From Tubulanus polymorphus (Eukaryota; Nemertea; Palaeonemertea; Tubulaniformes; Tubulanidae), in contig NC_134032.1 in the NCBI RefSeq assembly GCF_964204645.1, positions 7,993,175-8,057,174 on the forward strand: a stretch of DNA of 64,000 nt, written 5' to 3'. The notes under the pieces were generated by a model. It did no database searches. It had not been told where the DNA came from and saw nothing but the letters and a program-made list of their open reading frames with translations. The number at the start of each line of letters is the position of its first letter. Position 1 is the stretch's first letter. The position numbers were made by a program, and so were the translations under genes. Below are positions 35,352-47,394 of the stretch, piece by piece.

Positions 35352-35996
35352 TCAGTATTGAGATGCTCGGTGTAACAAATAATTCACGTGTTCTGGGTCA
35401 TTGGACAGCTCTTTGTAACTTTTCGGTTTCCTATTGGGCGGTTTTTGGGCGCGTGTTTTCGGGCCAGAATTCACGTGTTTCGGGGGCTCTATCTGACGCG
35501 ACTGCTTTCGCCCAAGTTTGTACATAGGTGGCGGCACGAGCGTCGGTGGTAGCGACTCGCGCCTGGTCTCTAGTCGAAGTTGCTGGTGTGAATGGTGCCG
35601 GTCTAATTTACTATCCGAGCCGCGTCTGCCGGCTAGATTCGAGAATTCCTGTTGCGCGCGGCGTTCGTTCATTAGTAAACCGACGTCGACGCTACCTCTG
35701 CGCCGCAGCGCCGCTTTCGGCAGTCCGGTCAACTCGACAGCGCTGTCCGCCGATCCGCGACTAGCCAGTGAGTCGCTACTACCGTTGTTTTTATCCCGCT
35801 TGTGCTCGGATAGAATCTTATTCTTTTCCCGATCGATTCTGTGCAGTTTTCCCTGACAATCTAACCGCAACTTCCCCAGTTTGCCGTTCAATTCCCGCTG
35901 CTCGTCGACCATTGCGGAAATACCACGTGATCGGGCCGTCTTCGCTCCGTCGGCCTCGCTTGCCGCTGCTGAATCGTCCGTCACAGAAAATTCCAT
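35352..35996 (-). CDS. Uncharacterised basic protein, 214 aa
   Basis: A single open exon on the minus strand follows a good acceptor (TATTTCAG before 36049), so a non-coding first exon further right is likely. An in-frame TGA immediately before ATG 35996 fixes the start. Residues about 30-65 are charged and helix-prone (ELNGKLGKLRLDCQGKLHRI), probably a short coiled coil. The rest is low-complexity, rich in Arg, Ser and Pro. It has four basophilic-kinase-like motifs (RRRGS, GRRGS, TRRES, GRKQS) and a proline/lysine patch, and ends NDPEHVNYLLHRASQY. GC content is higher than the surroundings and the 645-nt frame is open, which supports real coding. There is no transmembrane segment or signal peptide. 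Family not recognised; a cytoskeletal or scaffold role would be speculation. Confidence 0.72.
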   Translation of the reverse strand: MEFSVTDDSAAASEADGAKTARSRGISAMVDEQRELNGKLGKLRLDCQGKLHRIDREKNKILSEHKRDKNNGSSDSLASRGSADSAVELTGLPKAALRRRGSVDVGLLMNERRAQQEFSNLAGRRGSDSKLDRHHSHQQLRLETRRESLPPTLVPPPMYKLGRKQSRQIEPPKHVNSGPKTRAQKPPNRKPKSYKELSNDPEHVNYLLHRASQY

Positions 35997-36699
35997 TCAT
36001 GAATTTAATTGCCGCTTATCGGTCGCACGGTCATCATCATTAACGGTTGCTGAAATATAGTAAAGAAAAAAATCAAATTGAATAAAAGTCAGATTGAATT
36101 ATAACGGGATCAGCCTTCATCCATAGTAATAAGCTCAATTCGATCCCAGAGTCAGAATTTGCTCGCGCACATTTTGAAGTTATTTTCACACTCCTTAAAT
36201 TGGAATTCTATCCCGGGACCCCTTTACGCTTCTTCTCGTGAAAGTGCTTTTATATTTTCTTTTTATTTAATTAGAAGAATTTATAAACATTCCCAGGTTT
36301 AAATAAAACTTCATATCGTCGTCGTGTGATCGAAGCGGTCCCATTGTATTGTCTCAAACAACCAAACAAGACCACTGTTAATATTTCAACTAGCCCCAAT
36401 ATCCACAGTAAAAATGATACATGTTTCCCCTAATCGGCCGGATCACTTTTGTAAGCTGTAATAGAATTTGTAATCGGTTAATTTCTATAACTGCTGGATC
36501 TGTTGGTAAACTTGATCATGATCTCTTTGAAAAGTTATGTACATTGTAGAATGGCGTCTAATTATTTTCCCTGGTGTATGGTCGCTAAACCTACTGACTC
36601 ATAAATATTCTCAATCAGCCTGTTCTCCGCTGTAAAAGTACATATACTTTATTGTCAGTTGATAATAAACTTTTGACAAGTAAAATACCATGACACATT

Positions 36700-36960
36700 C
36701 ATAAAGATGGTAACAACAATTTACAGTCCGAAAAAAATCCGAAGATAATCGAGTGTTGTTCTAAGCTTTGCAATAACTATTAAAAACCTAGAGATGTTTT
36801 GAACATGATTTGTTTTGCCCATTAAATTTATGAATTTATCGGTGTTCCGGTGTACAAAATACTTTCTAGGGATGTATTGAGATCTCGGTGTAGCATATGT
36901 GGGACGTACTAGTAAAACGTGTTTAAATCTCCGTAACAAGTTTTATAAACCTGAGTCCAG
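36700..36960 (-). mobile_element. LINE C-terminal fragment
   Basis: Minus strand reads YIPRKYFVHRNTDKFINLM followed by NISRFL. This is the same pattern of Y-P-Y-P-KF-LMNT found at the end of many LINE ORFs and in the fragment at 62547-62900. 5'-truncated and inactive. Confidence 0.65.
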
Positions 36961-36999
36961 CTATGGATTTTTCATTCACAAACGCAAAATATCCTTTTT

Positions 37000-37110
37000 T
37001 CGAAACAACAAAAACTACACAATATTATAATTTGTTCTTATCATTATTCTTATTATTCTTCATTATTATTATTTATCATCATCATTGTTATTATTGTTAT
37101 TACCCTGTAT
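37000..37110. repeat. TTA/TTC-rich low-complexity sequence
   Basis: Runs of TTATTATTC and TTATTATTG-type triplets. Confidence 0.7.
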
Positions 37111-37299
37111 TTTGCACCTTGCACCCGTACCATGCGCACAGGGTCCAGTGCCTTTATTCAAATTACAACCAGCTGGCTAGCACTAGTTACTTCATAACCA
37201 TACAATGCAATTATGTTCGACGTATTAACTCATTACATTGTTTGTATGGATCATTACAAATGAATATAAAACATCGCGTGATTCAACGTGATCGTAAAA

Positions 37300-39520
37300 A
37301 TTGAAAATCACGATACTTTTTATCGGCGAGATATTTCAAATACAAGGACAACGCAAAAAGCGAAATGTACATTTATAAATAACTTTACTGTATAAAAATA
37401 TGTTGTATCTATTCTAGCGTGTACCTATTAAGGTATTTACAAAGCACGAATGCATACTTACATTTTATGATTCTATCGGATAGCTTTAGAATTCGTGTAC
37501 AAAGCTTTTCAGAAACGCTTCTCTCACCGACGCGCGGGGCAACTTAAAGAACGGGACGTTTTTCCGTCGGTGCCGTCTGCCATTGTGACACATGACACAA
37601 TAATTGATCGAACGCAGAGTCGTAAATAACTAAAAACGACACCTGCCGCCCAATTAAGGAACTATCAGTTGAGTACCGTTTACAAACTGGTCTCCTTTTT
37701 AAACGTGTCCGATCTAATATCAATTGTATCGATCAAATCAAACTACTTCAGCCCGACAGCGACACGCCACCGTGCGTGCGCTGGCTATTTATAAATCACC
37801 CTAATCGCGATTTGACAAATTGAAGGTGACGTCACATCGTATTCATTCGCGGTTACGATGCCGGAACGACATAGTTTTAATTGCTTACAAGAAAATATAA
37901 TAATAACCCGATCTGTATTTAAAGACCGACTGAGAATGTGAGAACTTTCAAAGAAAACATTTATTCTATTTCATTCGCTGCGCTCGCTCACTCGCCCGGC
38001 GGGATGTCCTTTATACCTAAAAATATCCATCGCCCTTGAGAAAATCAGGCAAACACGGCGATATTCATAATAAGCAGAAAATAATTGTCTAATGATCGAA
38101 GATTTTATGAATACGTGGCACACAATTTTAAGCCAATTGATCAAATTAGTTAGAAGTTTAGATTCGTGAGACCTCACCCGACCCGAAGGGGCTTCTGAGG
38201 AGGCTCACGCTCGACTGAAAATCTCCCAAGAATGTTTGAAAGATGTGAGAATTTGTTTATTAGATTCTTTTATGGTCTCGCATAATGCCCTTTGCCCTTT
38301 GAGTTTTGATTTTCATTACGTATAAACCGGTGATTTGGAGCTGTTAATATTTCTGAATGCGTTTATACTGTATGAAAATCGTAGTTCTAGACAAAAGCTG
38401 TTCTTTCGATTTGAAGAATGGGCAAGTTCATTTCGAAGCGCTAATGAAGAAATTCCAACTACTTTTCGCAATTCGAAGAAAACATTATAGAAATCATCGA
38501 ACAACCATTACATGAAATGTTTGTATATATAACTATTGCATAGCTTAGTGGGTGTAATTTATTGGTCTGATTATTTTTCCCAGTGCCCCGGGCATTTAAA
38601 CCTCTGTTGTAATATATATGGCGTGTTGAAATGAATAACTAGAATTCAGAATAATCTACCATTAGGATACACCAATATCATCATCGTTATTAGTACATAC
38701 ATGCATACACATACATATATTGTTTATAAAAATCGAGATCAAATAATAATATTCAAATTCACTGCTTGATATTTTTCAGAAAGCGTTAGATAAACACGGT
38801 TCATTTCAGTAACATGTTTAAACCTATATTTTAGCATGAAAGGATACTATACTATCAAGGGATACTATACCCCCTGTAGTTCGTAGATACATGTAGATAA
38901 TATGAAATTATCATATCATGTTGATTTGTTCAATATGATAATGCGATTTGGTATTTTTTACACGCTTTCAAACCTTCAACAGAGAACGAACGAAAAAGGC
39001 CATCGCCGACGCAAGACCCTCTACACTCAGATTTAAAGTCTTGTCAATCCAGGCTGATCATGAATTTCAGTCTGGTATTTGATAAAGAGTCTTTAAACGT
39101 AACAATAGCAGCGAGCACGTGAGAGTTTTGATCGGTAGGCCAAATTTTCGTGTGAACGCGCTTTCCTACTAAGCGCTCGGGCACGCCATATTAGAGCCGA
39201 CCCGAATCATCTCCGTCTGATCGTGGCTAATATCTTACCCGTAATTATCAAGCACGCGTTCTAATACCGACAGTATAACATGCCCAGGCAATTCCTCTCA
39301 ACTCCACTCTCTGCGCACGATTGATTATTAGATTCTGATAAAATCAATGTCGGCTTTTCTTCTCCTTTGCCGTCGTTGTGAATGAAGCTTTTCCAATCGG
39401 GCGCTGAAATAATAATGCACCATGCTATAATCCGTGTCGTCTATAATGTGATTAAAATCGCGCGCGAGCAGTAACGAGCAGCAGCAGCGTGAATTGAATA
39501 TCATACACAATAGATAACCT
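37300..39520. other. Intergenic, no gene recognised
   Basis: May contain the promoter and first exon of the gene at 35352-35996 (GC-rich patch near 37520-37780), but no splice chain could be supported. No conserved protein seen. Confidence 0.4.
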
Positions 39521-39524
39521 TCAA

Positions 39525-40030
39525 CGTTACTGTGGCAATCGAGGATTCCATGAGTTGTAAGTAAGGATCCACCGGATGCGCTTGTGTGTGCAGTAGGATA
39601 TTAACTTCTGTAACAATCGAGGATCCTACTTGCGGCAAGTGAGGATGCGCCAGGTGCGCTCGTGTAGAGACTTCAACTGCTGCTGCAGTGGATGATTCCG
39701 CTTGTGACAATATGGATCCACCAGGTGTGCAAGTAGGATAATAATGAAGTACTGTGACTGTGGATGATTCTACTTGCGGCAAGTGAGGCTCTTCTAGGTG
39801 TGCTAGCGTGGCAGGGCTTCAACTTCGTTACAGTATAGGACTCCACTTATGGCAATTTGGATCAACCTGGTGCTCTAGTGCGTAGTAGAACATCAAATAT
39901 CATGGCTAGTTAGGGGTCCACGGACGCCATGCTTACGTAGAATAGGCCTAAGATAGAGGATCCCATTCGTGGCAATAGCAACTAAGTCAGGCTAGTGTAC
40001 AGTTTGACACCAAGGATCGTTGGATTCCAT
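39525..40030. repeat. Minisatellite, locus 1
   Basis: Imperfect units of about 75-85 bp built from GATTCCACTTGTGGCAA, GTGAGGATCCACCAGGTG, GCGCTAGTGTGCAGTAGG and ACATCAACTACTGTGGCAA. Same unit at 42365-42665 and 47395-47775. Confidence 0.8.
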
Positions 40031-40502
40031 TATTCTAGCTAGTGAGGATACACCAGGGCTAACTTCGTAGTTTAAGTCGACTATTGGTCGGAACTTATAA
40101 CCGAACGAACTAGATCGTCGGTCTAAATGCATTTCACTGTGTTGGCCATCTTGGAAACAGGTCCGAACCACAGCTACCATGCTCAACACCGTGATCGACC
40201 ACTTCCGGACCATTGTGTTCATAACTGACATTCGGTTATAATCAATTCGCAAATAGTCCACTAACTCCGATTACTGAAATTTGCCTAAATGTGCTAGTTT
40301 GAGTAAAAGGTCAAGTCAAACCCCTTTTCCTTCTTATTTTTTCCAATCGGTTGTAATATAAACAATAAAAAGGTAAGACGTTAATTCCGTTGGAATGATC
40401 TATTCATGTCAAGTATTTATTCAATCATTAGGATTCATTACATATTTTCGAACAAGTTCCACGAATTATTTGTTTCTTAAAATTCGAAATGACATCTTTT
40501 CT

Positions 40503-43500
40503 TTAGAGACAAAGTCCGCAGGTGAATTTACAATATTTGATGGCCAAAAATCTGTTCGGGCAAACTTTATCCTTCACGTAAGGGCACTTCTCCGAAGAAT
40601 CCATGCAATCACCTGAAAAATGATGTATTCACAATGTTTCATTCGTGGCCACACGTCGGGAATTCTTAATTCATTTCTTTTAAATGAAATCCGATAGAAA
40701 ATTACGCTTACTTCAGACGTTAACGGCCATATAGGGGGCATTGAACGCGTGCCCCCAACCCCAATATTAGCATAAATAGGCAACGTGACCACGTAGTGCC
40801 ACCCCTTGTCCGGTTGTGGTTAGACCTTATCAAGGGGGCCTTAATTAATGATCTAATCAGTAAGCTATGGATCATGTGATTGAACCGCTGATTAGGGGGG
40901 AGCTAGTCATTAGAGGAGAACTATCAACTATTATTTCGATTGGGGGCGAAGAATGGTGGTAGCAGTTTTATACTTACCGGATCCCATTCCGCTGAAAGAA
41001 ATAAATAAATTAATTAATTAATGAAATAAAGCGTAAAAACTAGCGTAAACTAGGGGTCCAGGGACACCATGCCCACTTGGGAAGTGGTTCCAAATCCTCA
41101 ACAATCTAACAATTTCAATATTCAACGCCCCCTGGCAACCATATACAAAACCAATGACCTTGAAACTCACCAAAATCATAGAACATGTCAGCAGCTACGA
41201 TTTTGTAATTGATTGTGATAACAAAATATGCCTCGTTACCAATTTGATATGGAAATACTAAGTTATTCAACTATTCAACGCCCCCTGGAGACCATATTCA
41301 AAACCCAATGACCTCAAAACTTACCACAATCATAGAACATGTCATAACCTACAACTTTGCAATTGATCATGGTAACAAAATATGCCTAGGTACCAATATA
41401 ATAAGGAAATACTAAGTTATTCTACTATTCAACGCCCCCTGGTGACCATATAGAAATACTAATGTCCTTAAAACTCACAACAATCATAGATGATGTCATG
41501 AGCTACAACTTTCCAATTGATTGTGGTTACAAAATATGCATAGGTACGAATATAATAAAGAAATGCGAAGATATTGTATTATTCAACGTCCCCTGGTGGC
41601 CATATACGAAATCTAATTACCTTGAAACACACCACAATCATAGAACATGTTATGAGCTACAACTTTCTAATTGATTGTGGTAGCAAAATACGCTTAGGTA
41701 TCAATATAATGTGGAAAAACTTTTTCCCATTTACGAATGAGTACTGGTAACACCAAGATGGCCGCCAATTGCATCATAATTGGCTGATGAAAAATACCTG
41801 TCTCAGGTATAAAACATCCCTTTCCAAAGAATACCCATCACAAATTGCAATGAGAAATGGCAAACCAGTAGGAAGCTACAGGACTCAGAATTCGGGCAAA
41901 AATTAACATTTTTGGGCACTAAAAAGGTCATAGGACGGCCATCTTGAGTCTGACCGACCCAATTTTTGTTATGTTGATGGGTCCTGGGGGGATTCACATA
42001 TATCCGAAAGATCAAGGTAATTGATCAAAGCGTCTTCAAAATTTCCCTCAAAAAGTTCAAAAATGAACAACAATGAACAACAATGGCTGCCAGTCGGCCA
42101 TCTTGATTCTGACAGGGCCAGTTTTTGGGCTGAAGATGTGTCTAGGGTAGACACATGTGTAAGCCAAATACCAAGATGTTACATTGAAGCGTCTTCAAAA
42201 CTTCCCAAAATAACTGGATTCCGTCTACGGACGGACGAACGGACGAACGACCGGACGACGGACGAAAAGTGAACGCAATAGCCCGCTGGGACTTAAGTCC
42301 CAAGGGGGCTAAAAAACTACATCGAAGGAGACCAGTTTCGCTCTAATGTGCAACCAACCATTGTAGATTCAGATTTAATTCAGATTCAGATTGTAGCAGT
42401 TGGGGATTCCACTCGTGGCAATCAAAAATCCACCAGGTGTTGCTTATGTGCAGTAGGACATCGACTACTTTTGCATTAAAGGATTCCATTTGCAGTGAGG
42501 ATCCACCAGGTGTGGTTGTGTGCAGTAGGTGATCAAATTATAGCGACAACGTAAGATTCCACTTAGGGCAATTGAGGACCAACCAAGTGCGCTAGTGTGC
42601 AGTAGATCATCAACTATGGCGGCCAAGACTGCACCAGTGTGAGGATTCACCAGGTGTGCTGTACCCAAAATATCATCAGAATATACATTTCACTCATTCA
42701 ACTTCACACTTACACTCGGGCTTAAGGGCGCTAGACTTCAAGAAAATGCATCCACAATTGTCTCGCATAGTTTTTCCATTTGTGGATTTGAAGGCCAGAG
42801 GTTCTTGACCATATATAACATCTTGACCAAAACCTTGTTTGAACATGGACTCGAGTCCATGGTTTGAACCAGTAAGTATGATATTACAGTGGCATATAGC
42901 TGGTGTACCGATATCCCATTCGGTGTATTCCGGATGGCAACTAGAGGTCTCTCGTGTATGTTTGTATATGACATTCAAAGTATAAGGCGTACTTACTTGC
43001 AATATCCACAGGTCTCCTTACATTTAATGGCCATGATAGCTTTATACTGGGCCTGTTGACACATGTCGGAGAGATACCTACAGTTGGACGACTGGTCGGC
43101 GCAGCTCGCTGTGGAAAACACGATAAATAAAGTTTTTTTATGGAATTCAATTGAATGTTGCAATGCAAAAACTCCTACGACATATGAAATTAACTGCTTT
43201 TCCAAAACTAAAAGAACATAGCTTGTAAAAATCTAGTATTGTAGTATGGAATTGTTGGTACCGTACCGAATTCTCATGAATAATAGTCAATCGGTTCAAT
43301 TTCAGAGAATGATTTAAAGTGTACATGTATTTTGAAAACTGTGTGTCTTACGTACATTTCAATTGAGCAGACAAATCATCCTGAAAATATAAAAATAGAT
43401 GAAAGTACTACTGAAATTGTGGAGAATGGATATTCTATTTATTATTCTTTATTCCTTACCATGATGATGGATATTTTAAAACACTGGCTTTCAACAATTT

Positions 43501-44122
43501 GACAAGAACCACCTCAAATGAGTATCGAATTACTCTATAGCCCATCCAGAAAAGATGACTTCTCCAAAAAATGCCCTGTGACATTATCAAATTACCTGTC
43601 TCCCAGAAATCCCCTCCCCAATCATATCATAAAATGGACCGTGGCCTTAAGAAATACCTTTGACATCATTAGCCCTTATAAACTACCAAAAAATATGATA
43701 CTTTAAGAAATCATCATTTGAAGTACATGAATATATAGACCATTCGCGGAAAGACGGCCATTCTTCAATCCCCATATGACATCGTCAAAATAGCTTATTG
43801 AATTTATTCTCAAGACCCTCTCATTCAAGATGACAACATCCATCAATCCTACGACGTCCTAATATACTTGAATATCTTGCTCACGCTGTACTAATTTCCA
43901 GTTTACTAGGAGAGGATTTAAAGTCATCGTGGACATCCCTGATGGTGAACTTAAATTAGACCTTTGAGCAATTTTACTCAGCAAGTATGATAGCAATTGC
44001 TACCGCATATGGCATAAGTAGGTTTGATGAAGCCGGCAATTTGTGAAATAAACTCTTACCTGTGATGACACGCAGACGAACGTGATCAATAGACAACAAA
44101 CTGTGGCAAGTGAGGAATTCAT
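40503..44122 (-). CDS. Secreted protein with two ShKT domains (minus copy)
   Basis: Five exons on the minus strand: 44122-44060, 43380-43356, 43108-42997, 40991-40978 and 40612-40503, giving about 107 aa. Exon 1 is a signal peptide (MNSSLATVCCLLITFVCVSS). Exon 3 holds the first ShKT domain: six Cys in the order C-x6-C ... MC ... C-K-E-T-C-G-Y-C. A 14-nt micro-exon links it to exon 5, the second ShKT domain, ending CKFTCGLCL. ShKT modules are small disulfide-stabilised folds first known from sea-anemone channel blockers, but are common in non-toxic secreted invertebrate proteins. No function can be assigned. Exon lengths and phases mirror the plus-strand paralogue. AATAAA on the minus strand near 40415 fits the 3' end. 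Intron 3 is 2 kb and full of tandem repeats. Confidence 0.92.
41119..41733. repeat. Tandem array, four ~154-bp units
   Basis: Units start at 41119, 41272, 41426 and 41580 with TATTCAACGCCCCCTGG (one variant base in the last). Each contains CTTGAAACTCACC-like, ATCATAGAACATGT and CAATTGATTGTGGT-like blocks. Lies in an intron of the minus ShKT gene. Confidence 0.92.
41725..42310. repeat. Long interspersed repeat, copy 2
   Basis: Homologous to 8745-9205. Ends with a GGACGGACGAACGGACG-type simple stretch, then CAATAGCCCGCTGGGACTTAAGTCCCAAGGGGGCTAA in two short blocks. The latter contains a small palindrome (GGGACTTAAGTCCC). Confidence 0.75.
42365..42665. repeat. Minisatellite, locus 2
   Basis: Three to four units of the family described at 39525-40030, again inside intron 3 of the minus ShKT gene. 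Confidence 0.75.
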
Positions 44123-44194
44123 GTTCGTTTCGAGTCGGTTGAGAACGGCTGTGAGTTGCAAGTTAGTGATACCGTGACTGCATCGCGACCTCAA

Positions 44195-44203
44195 TATATA
44201 TAC
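44195..44203 (-). promoter_or_regulatory. TATA box of the minus ShKT gene
   Basis: TATATATAT on the minus strand about 75 nt upstream of the ATG at 44122, at a normal distance for a short 5' UTR. Confidence 0.6.
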
Positions 44204-44929
44204 ATCTGCACACTAGCCTAGCGTGGGACCCGAACACTGGACCGGGTTGAAATCTAATTCACCCAGCATTAACCGGATTATGGACTTTGATTAGCGACCA
44301 GCGATTGGCGCAGCCACGTGTACGCAGCAATCGATCTGGCCAACTCAAATTTCACAACCCAACGCGAAGTTGCTAAATCGTTGTCTCCTTCGTGCAATCT
44401 TTGTCTTTTATTGCCGCTCACGATACATAGAAATGGCCAGTTTTTCTGCTTTTATTTGGAATTTTGACTCCATAGTGAACATCGTTGGAGTCAGGCTTAA
44501 CTGAAGAAAACAAAACTGGGCCTGTGTATTTGTTTCTAATTCGGTCCTTATAACACCGACTGAGTTGAACTCAGTTGTCAAACTTGACCAAGAACTATGA
44601 CATGGAACCGTGGAACTGGATACGGATGGACTTACTCTCAACTTTTCTGAATATGGAGACACAACTGTAAAATTGCCTACTAGAAACCAAACAGTTTATT
44701 TTCGGGAAATTCCATGACAAGCATTGCTTCCAGAGCAAAAGAGACGTATTTCAAATTGTATTGAATTTCTCTATTTCTATTTCTAAGGCTTGAAATCATT
44801 ATTATGTAATAATCAGTGAAAGATTGCACTTACAATCAGATGTCATTCAGTGGGATTACCGGGATATTCGGTTTGACCTGCATCGATACGTTCTAATCCC
44901 CAAGGATTAATGGGAGTTATCGAGGTCTG

Positions 44930-44938
44930 TATATAAAG
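44930..44938 (+). promoter_or_regulatory. TATA box of the plus ShKT gene
   Basis: TATATAAAG about 90 nt upstream of the ATG at 45029. Both ShKT genes are thus driven from the same 0.9-kb intergenic region. Confidence 0.7.
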
Positions 44939-45028
44939 CTACGTATAACTTCCAGAGGACAACGAGCATTCGCCAGCAATTGTTGTTATAACACACTTCC
45001 GGCTATCTCAACGATCGAAGCAACGAAA

Positions 45029-47218
45029 ATGAAGTCTACACTTGCCGCAGCAGTTTGCCTTCTGCTTATCGGAGCTGTTTGTATTTCAGCAGACGAAGTA
45101 ATTATTAATCAACTGTGAAATTATATCTATTAACATACAATTTAGTGAATTTGAAATATTTATGAATTATTTGAGACATAGAGAGAGAAACTAGACAAGA
45201 AATACATTTCTAAATATATTTCTGATTTTTCATGGACCAAGTTCACCAATTTCGTGAACTAATTTTGAATGTACAATCCATGATAGTCATTGAATTGAAC
45301 TTATTTTGACGGAAGACTTTTGACTATGGTAGAGTTCACTGGTAAACAAATATGTTGGCCTAATCATGATTGTAGAGTTTACATAATAGATAATGAACTT
45401 TAGTTTTTAACATTTCCGATGTATTTTTCTTTTTAGTTAGAGGATATTCTTGCTCAACTGGAATGTAAGGAATCATTTTCTTTCTCAATGTTTTTGTTTG
45501 TTATGACAAAGGTATATAACCAATCTTCCCTTTCGAGTGCAGTTTGCTGGGTGCAATCAAAGCTTGCGTTGGTTTACTCTTGGAGTAATCATTAGTAATC
45601 ATTGTCAAATGATTACTCCGAGGTTTACTGAAGTCAGTTCCGTGTGCCTCACTCATTTTACTTAGTTTATACCCAGCAGCCATTCAAGTACATAGCACAG
45701 TTTCCCGGAACTTAAGCACTGCAAAATGCGAATATTATCAAAGCCGCGAGGAAAGATGAACACAATTCATCCGCCAGTCTCGGTACTGCAATCCGGTAGT
45801 GGGAAAGCTTGATCGTAATAACGTGGACTTTGCATTTTTAGAGTCCATGAATATAACAAGCCCCACTCTACTTTTTTATCTGGTTATGTTACTTTGCAGC
45901 AAACTGTTCTGACAAGTCTTCCAACTGTGGCCTTTTATCCAACCTGTGTCGACATCCCCTATATAAAGTGATGATGGCCATAAAATGCAAGGACACCTGC
46001 GGATACTGTGGGTGAGTGTCTCAGAAAAATCTTTTAGATAAAAACCCCTTTAAATTGAAAGGAAATAACTAAATTATTAAGGCAAACAAAGAGAATAGTG
46101 ACGCTTCGACTCAAGTCTATGAGCCATTTTCAAAACTTGGTACCTTCAAAAAAGCCTCATAGAACTGAATCGAAACAACTCTCAAGTTTTTCCTTATTTT
46201 GCTGTTTATCCACTGTCACTTGTCTTAAAAAACCAACAAATATCGAATTAATTATGTTCGTAGAGGAGCTGTGCTAACCGTGTGATGAATTATGCAACGA
46301 GACGGATAGTGATTCATAAGTTAACCACTTGATTTGAAGTACACGCTTTTGCTGCTAATGTATAGTAGCTTCAACGGGTGAATGAGACATTTGATTGATC
46401 TCATTTGATGAAGCTACTATACATTCGTAGCGAAAACTCGTACATTGAATGAACTCGTAAACGTTATATCCGTCTCCCCGCATTGATTAAGAAAGTTGAA
46501 ACTTGGAAAAAGCTATCCGAATTGTCAGTTGCCAAAAGCGCCAACCATGTTTTCCCGATCCACGCTCCCATTTGTCAACATTTAAGATAATCTCATAAAT
46601 GAAAAAACTGTGAACATTGACATTGTTTTTCCTCACCAAAGTCCATATTTTGCGCTCAGGTTTGAACCCTTTATTTCCCTGATCTAAAAAGACCTCATTC
46701 ATTTCAAAAAAATGTATATGTATGAGCAATTATCCCATTTCAGCACTTAACGCAGACATTTTCTTTTTTTTTCTTTTGTAGTGGTATGGGATACGGTAAG
46801 TATTATTCCGGTATTGTAAACTTCCAATACGCGTTTAAAACGATTCCTCGTTGTTCATTAGATATAGCTAACCAATCAGAAATAAGAATCCAAAATTTTA
46901 TTCAGCCAATTCAGTACATATATATGTAAAATTGATCGATTAATATGCTTTTACGTATCTCAGCAAATCGACCATTCAGAGCATTAAGATCTCTTGAATC
47001 GGCTGTGCTTCTTTAATTACTTTTATTTATATCCAGAAATGTTCTGATCGTAATTAATTCATTGAGGAAATATACTTTAGTCTATAATGATTATTTTCTT
47101 AAATACAGGTGATTGCAAAGATACGACGAACAGATGCCCGTATTTGAAGGATCAAGTTTGCCCGAACAGATATTTTGCCATCAAATATTGTAAATTCACC
47201 TGCGGACTTTGCTACTAA
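45029..47218 (+). CDS. Secreted protein with two ShKT domains (plus copy)
   Basis: Five exons: 45029-45097, 45437-45464, 45900-46011, 46782-46795 and 47109-47218, giving about 110 aa. Exon 1 encodes a signal peptide (MKSTLAAAVCLLLIGAV). Exon 2 is a 28-nt linker. Exon 3 is the first ShKT domain (NCSDKSSNC ... LC ... KCKDTCGYC). Exon 4 is a 14-nt micro-exon (GGMGY). Exon 5 is the second ShKT domain (CKDTTNRC ... YCKFTCGLCY) followed by TAA. Donors GTAATT, GTAAGG, GTGAGT and GTAAGT and AG acceptors are all present, with phases 0, 1, 2, 1 (where each exon ends). AATAAA lies near 47280. It is the divergent paralogue of 40503-44122. Secretion is well supported; the role (defence, structural matrix or signalling peptide) is unknown. 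Confidence 0.93.
46339..46443. repeat. 105-bp palindromic MITE-like element
   Basis: Inner arms AATGTATAGTAGCTTCA and TGAAGCTACTATACATT pair perfectly; outer arms GTACACGCTTTTGCTGC and GCGAAAACTCGTAC pair imperfectly. Lies in intron 3 of the plus ShKT gene. Confidence 0.85.
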
Positions 47219-47276
47219 GTTCAGATTTATACATTTTTGGTCGATCTTTGTGTAAACTTCGGAATTGAAAGGTTGA

Positions 47277-47285
47277 ATTAAATAA
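47277..47285 (+). terminator. Polyadenylation signal of the plus ShKT gene
   Basis: AATAAA about 60 nt after the stop codon. Confidence 0.7.
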
Positions 47286-47394
47286 ACGTATTTTGTTATG
47301 ATATCGTAAATTGTTTTGTTTCTCTGTTGAAAGCTTGGTAGATGTTTTTTTAGCAGTTTGCACATATTTTTCACCAGCGTCCATTAAGGACCCC

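Noticed and set aside
35518-36043. Several open frames opposite the 35352-35996 gene
   Set aside because: GC-rich antisense shadows; no splice context or domain.
37528-37583. Possible first coding exon (MADGTDGKTSRSLS, donor GTGAGA) for the gene at 35352-35996
   Set aside because: Splicing to the acceptor at 36049 puts a stop three codons into the next exon, and the later start is preceded by an in-frame TGA.
45480-45690. Hairpin words (GGAGTAATCATT / AATGATTACTCC) in a ShKT intron
   Set aside because: Short and isolated; noted only as a local palindrome, not an element.
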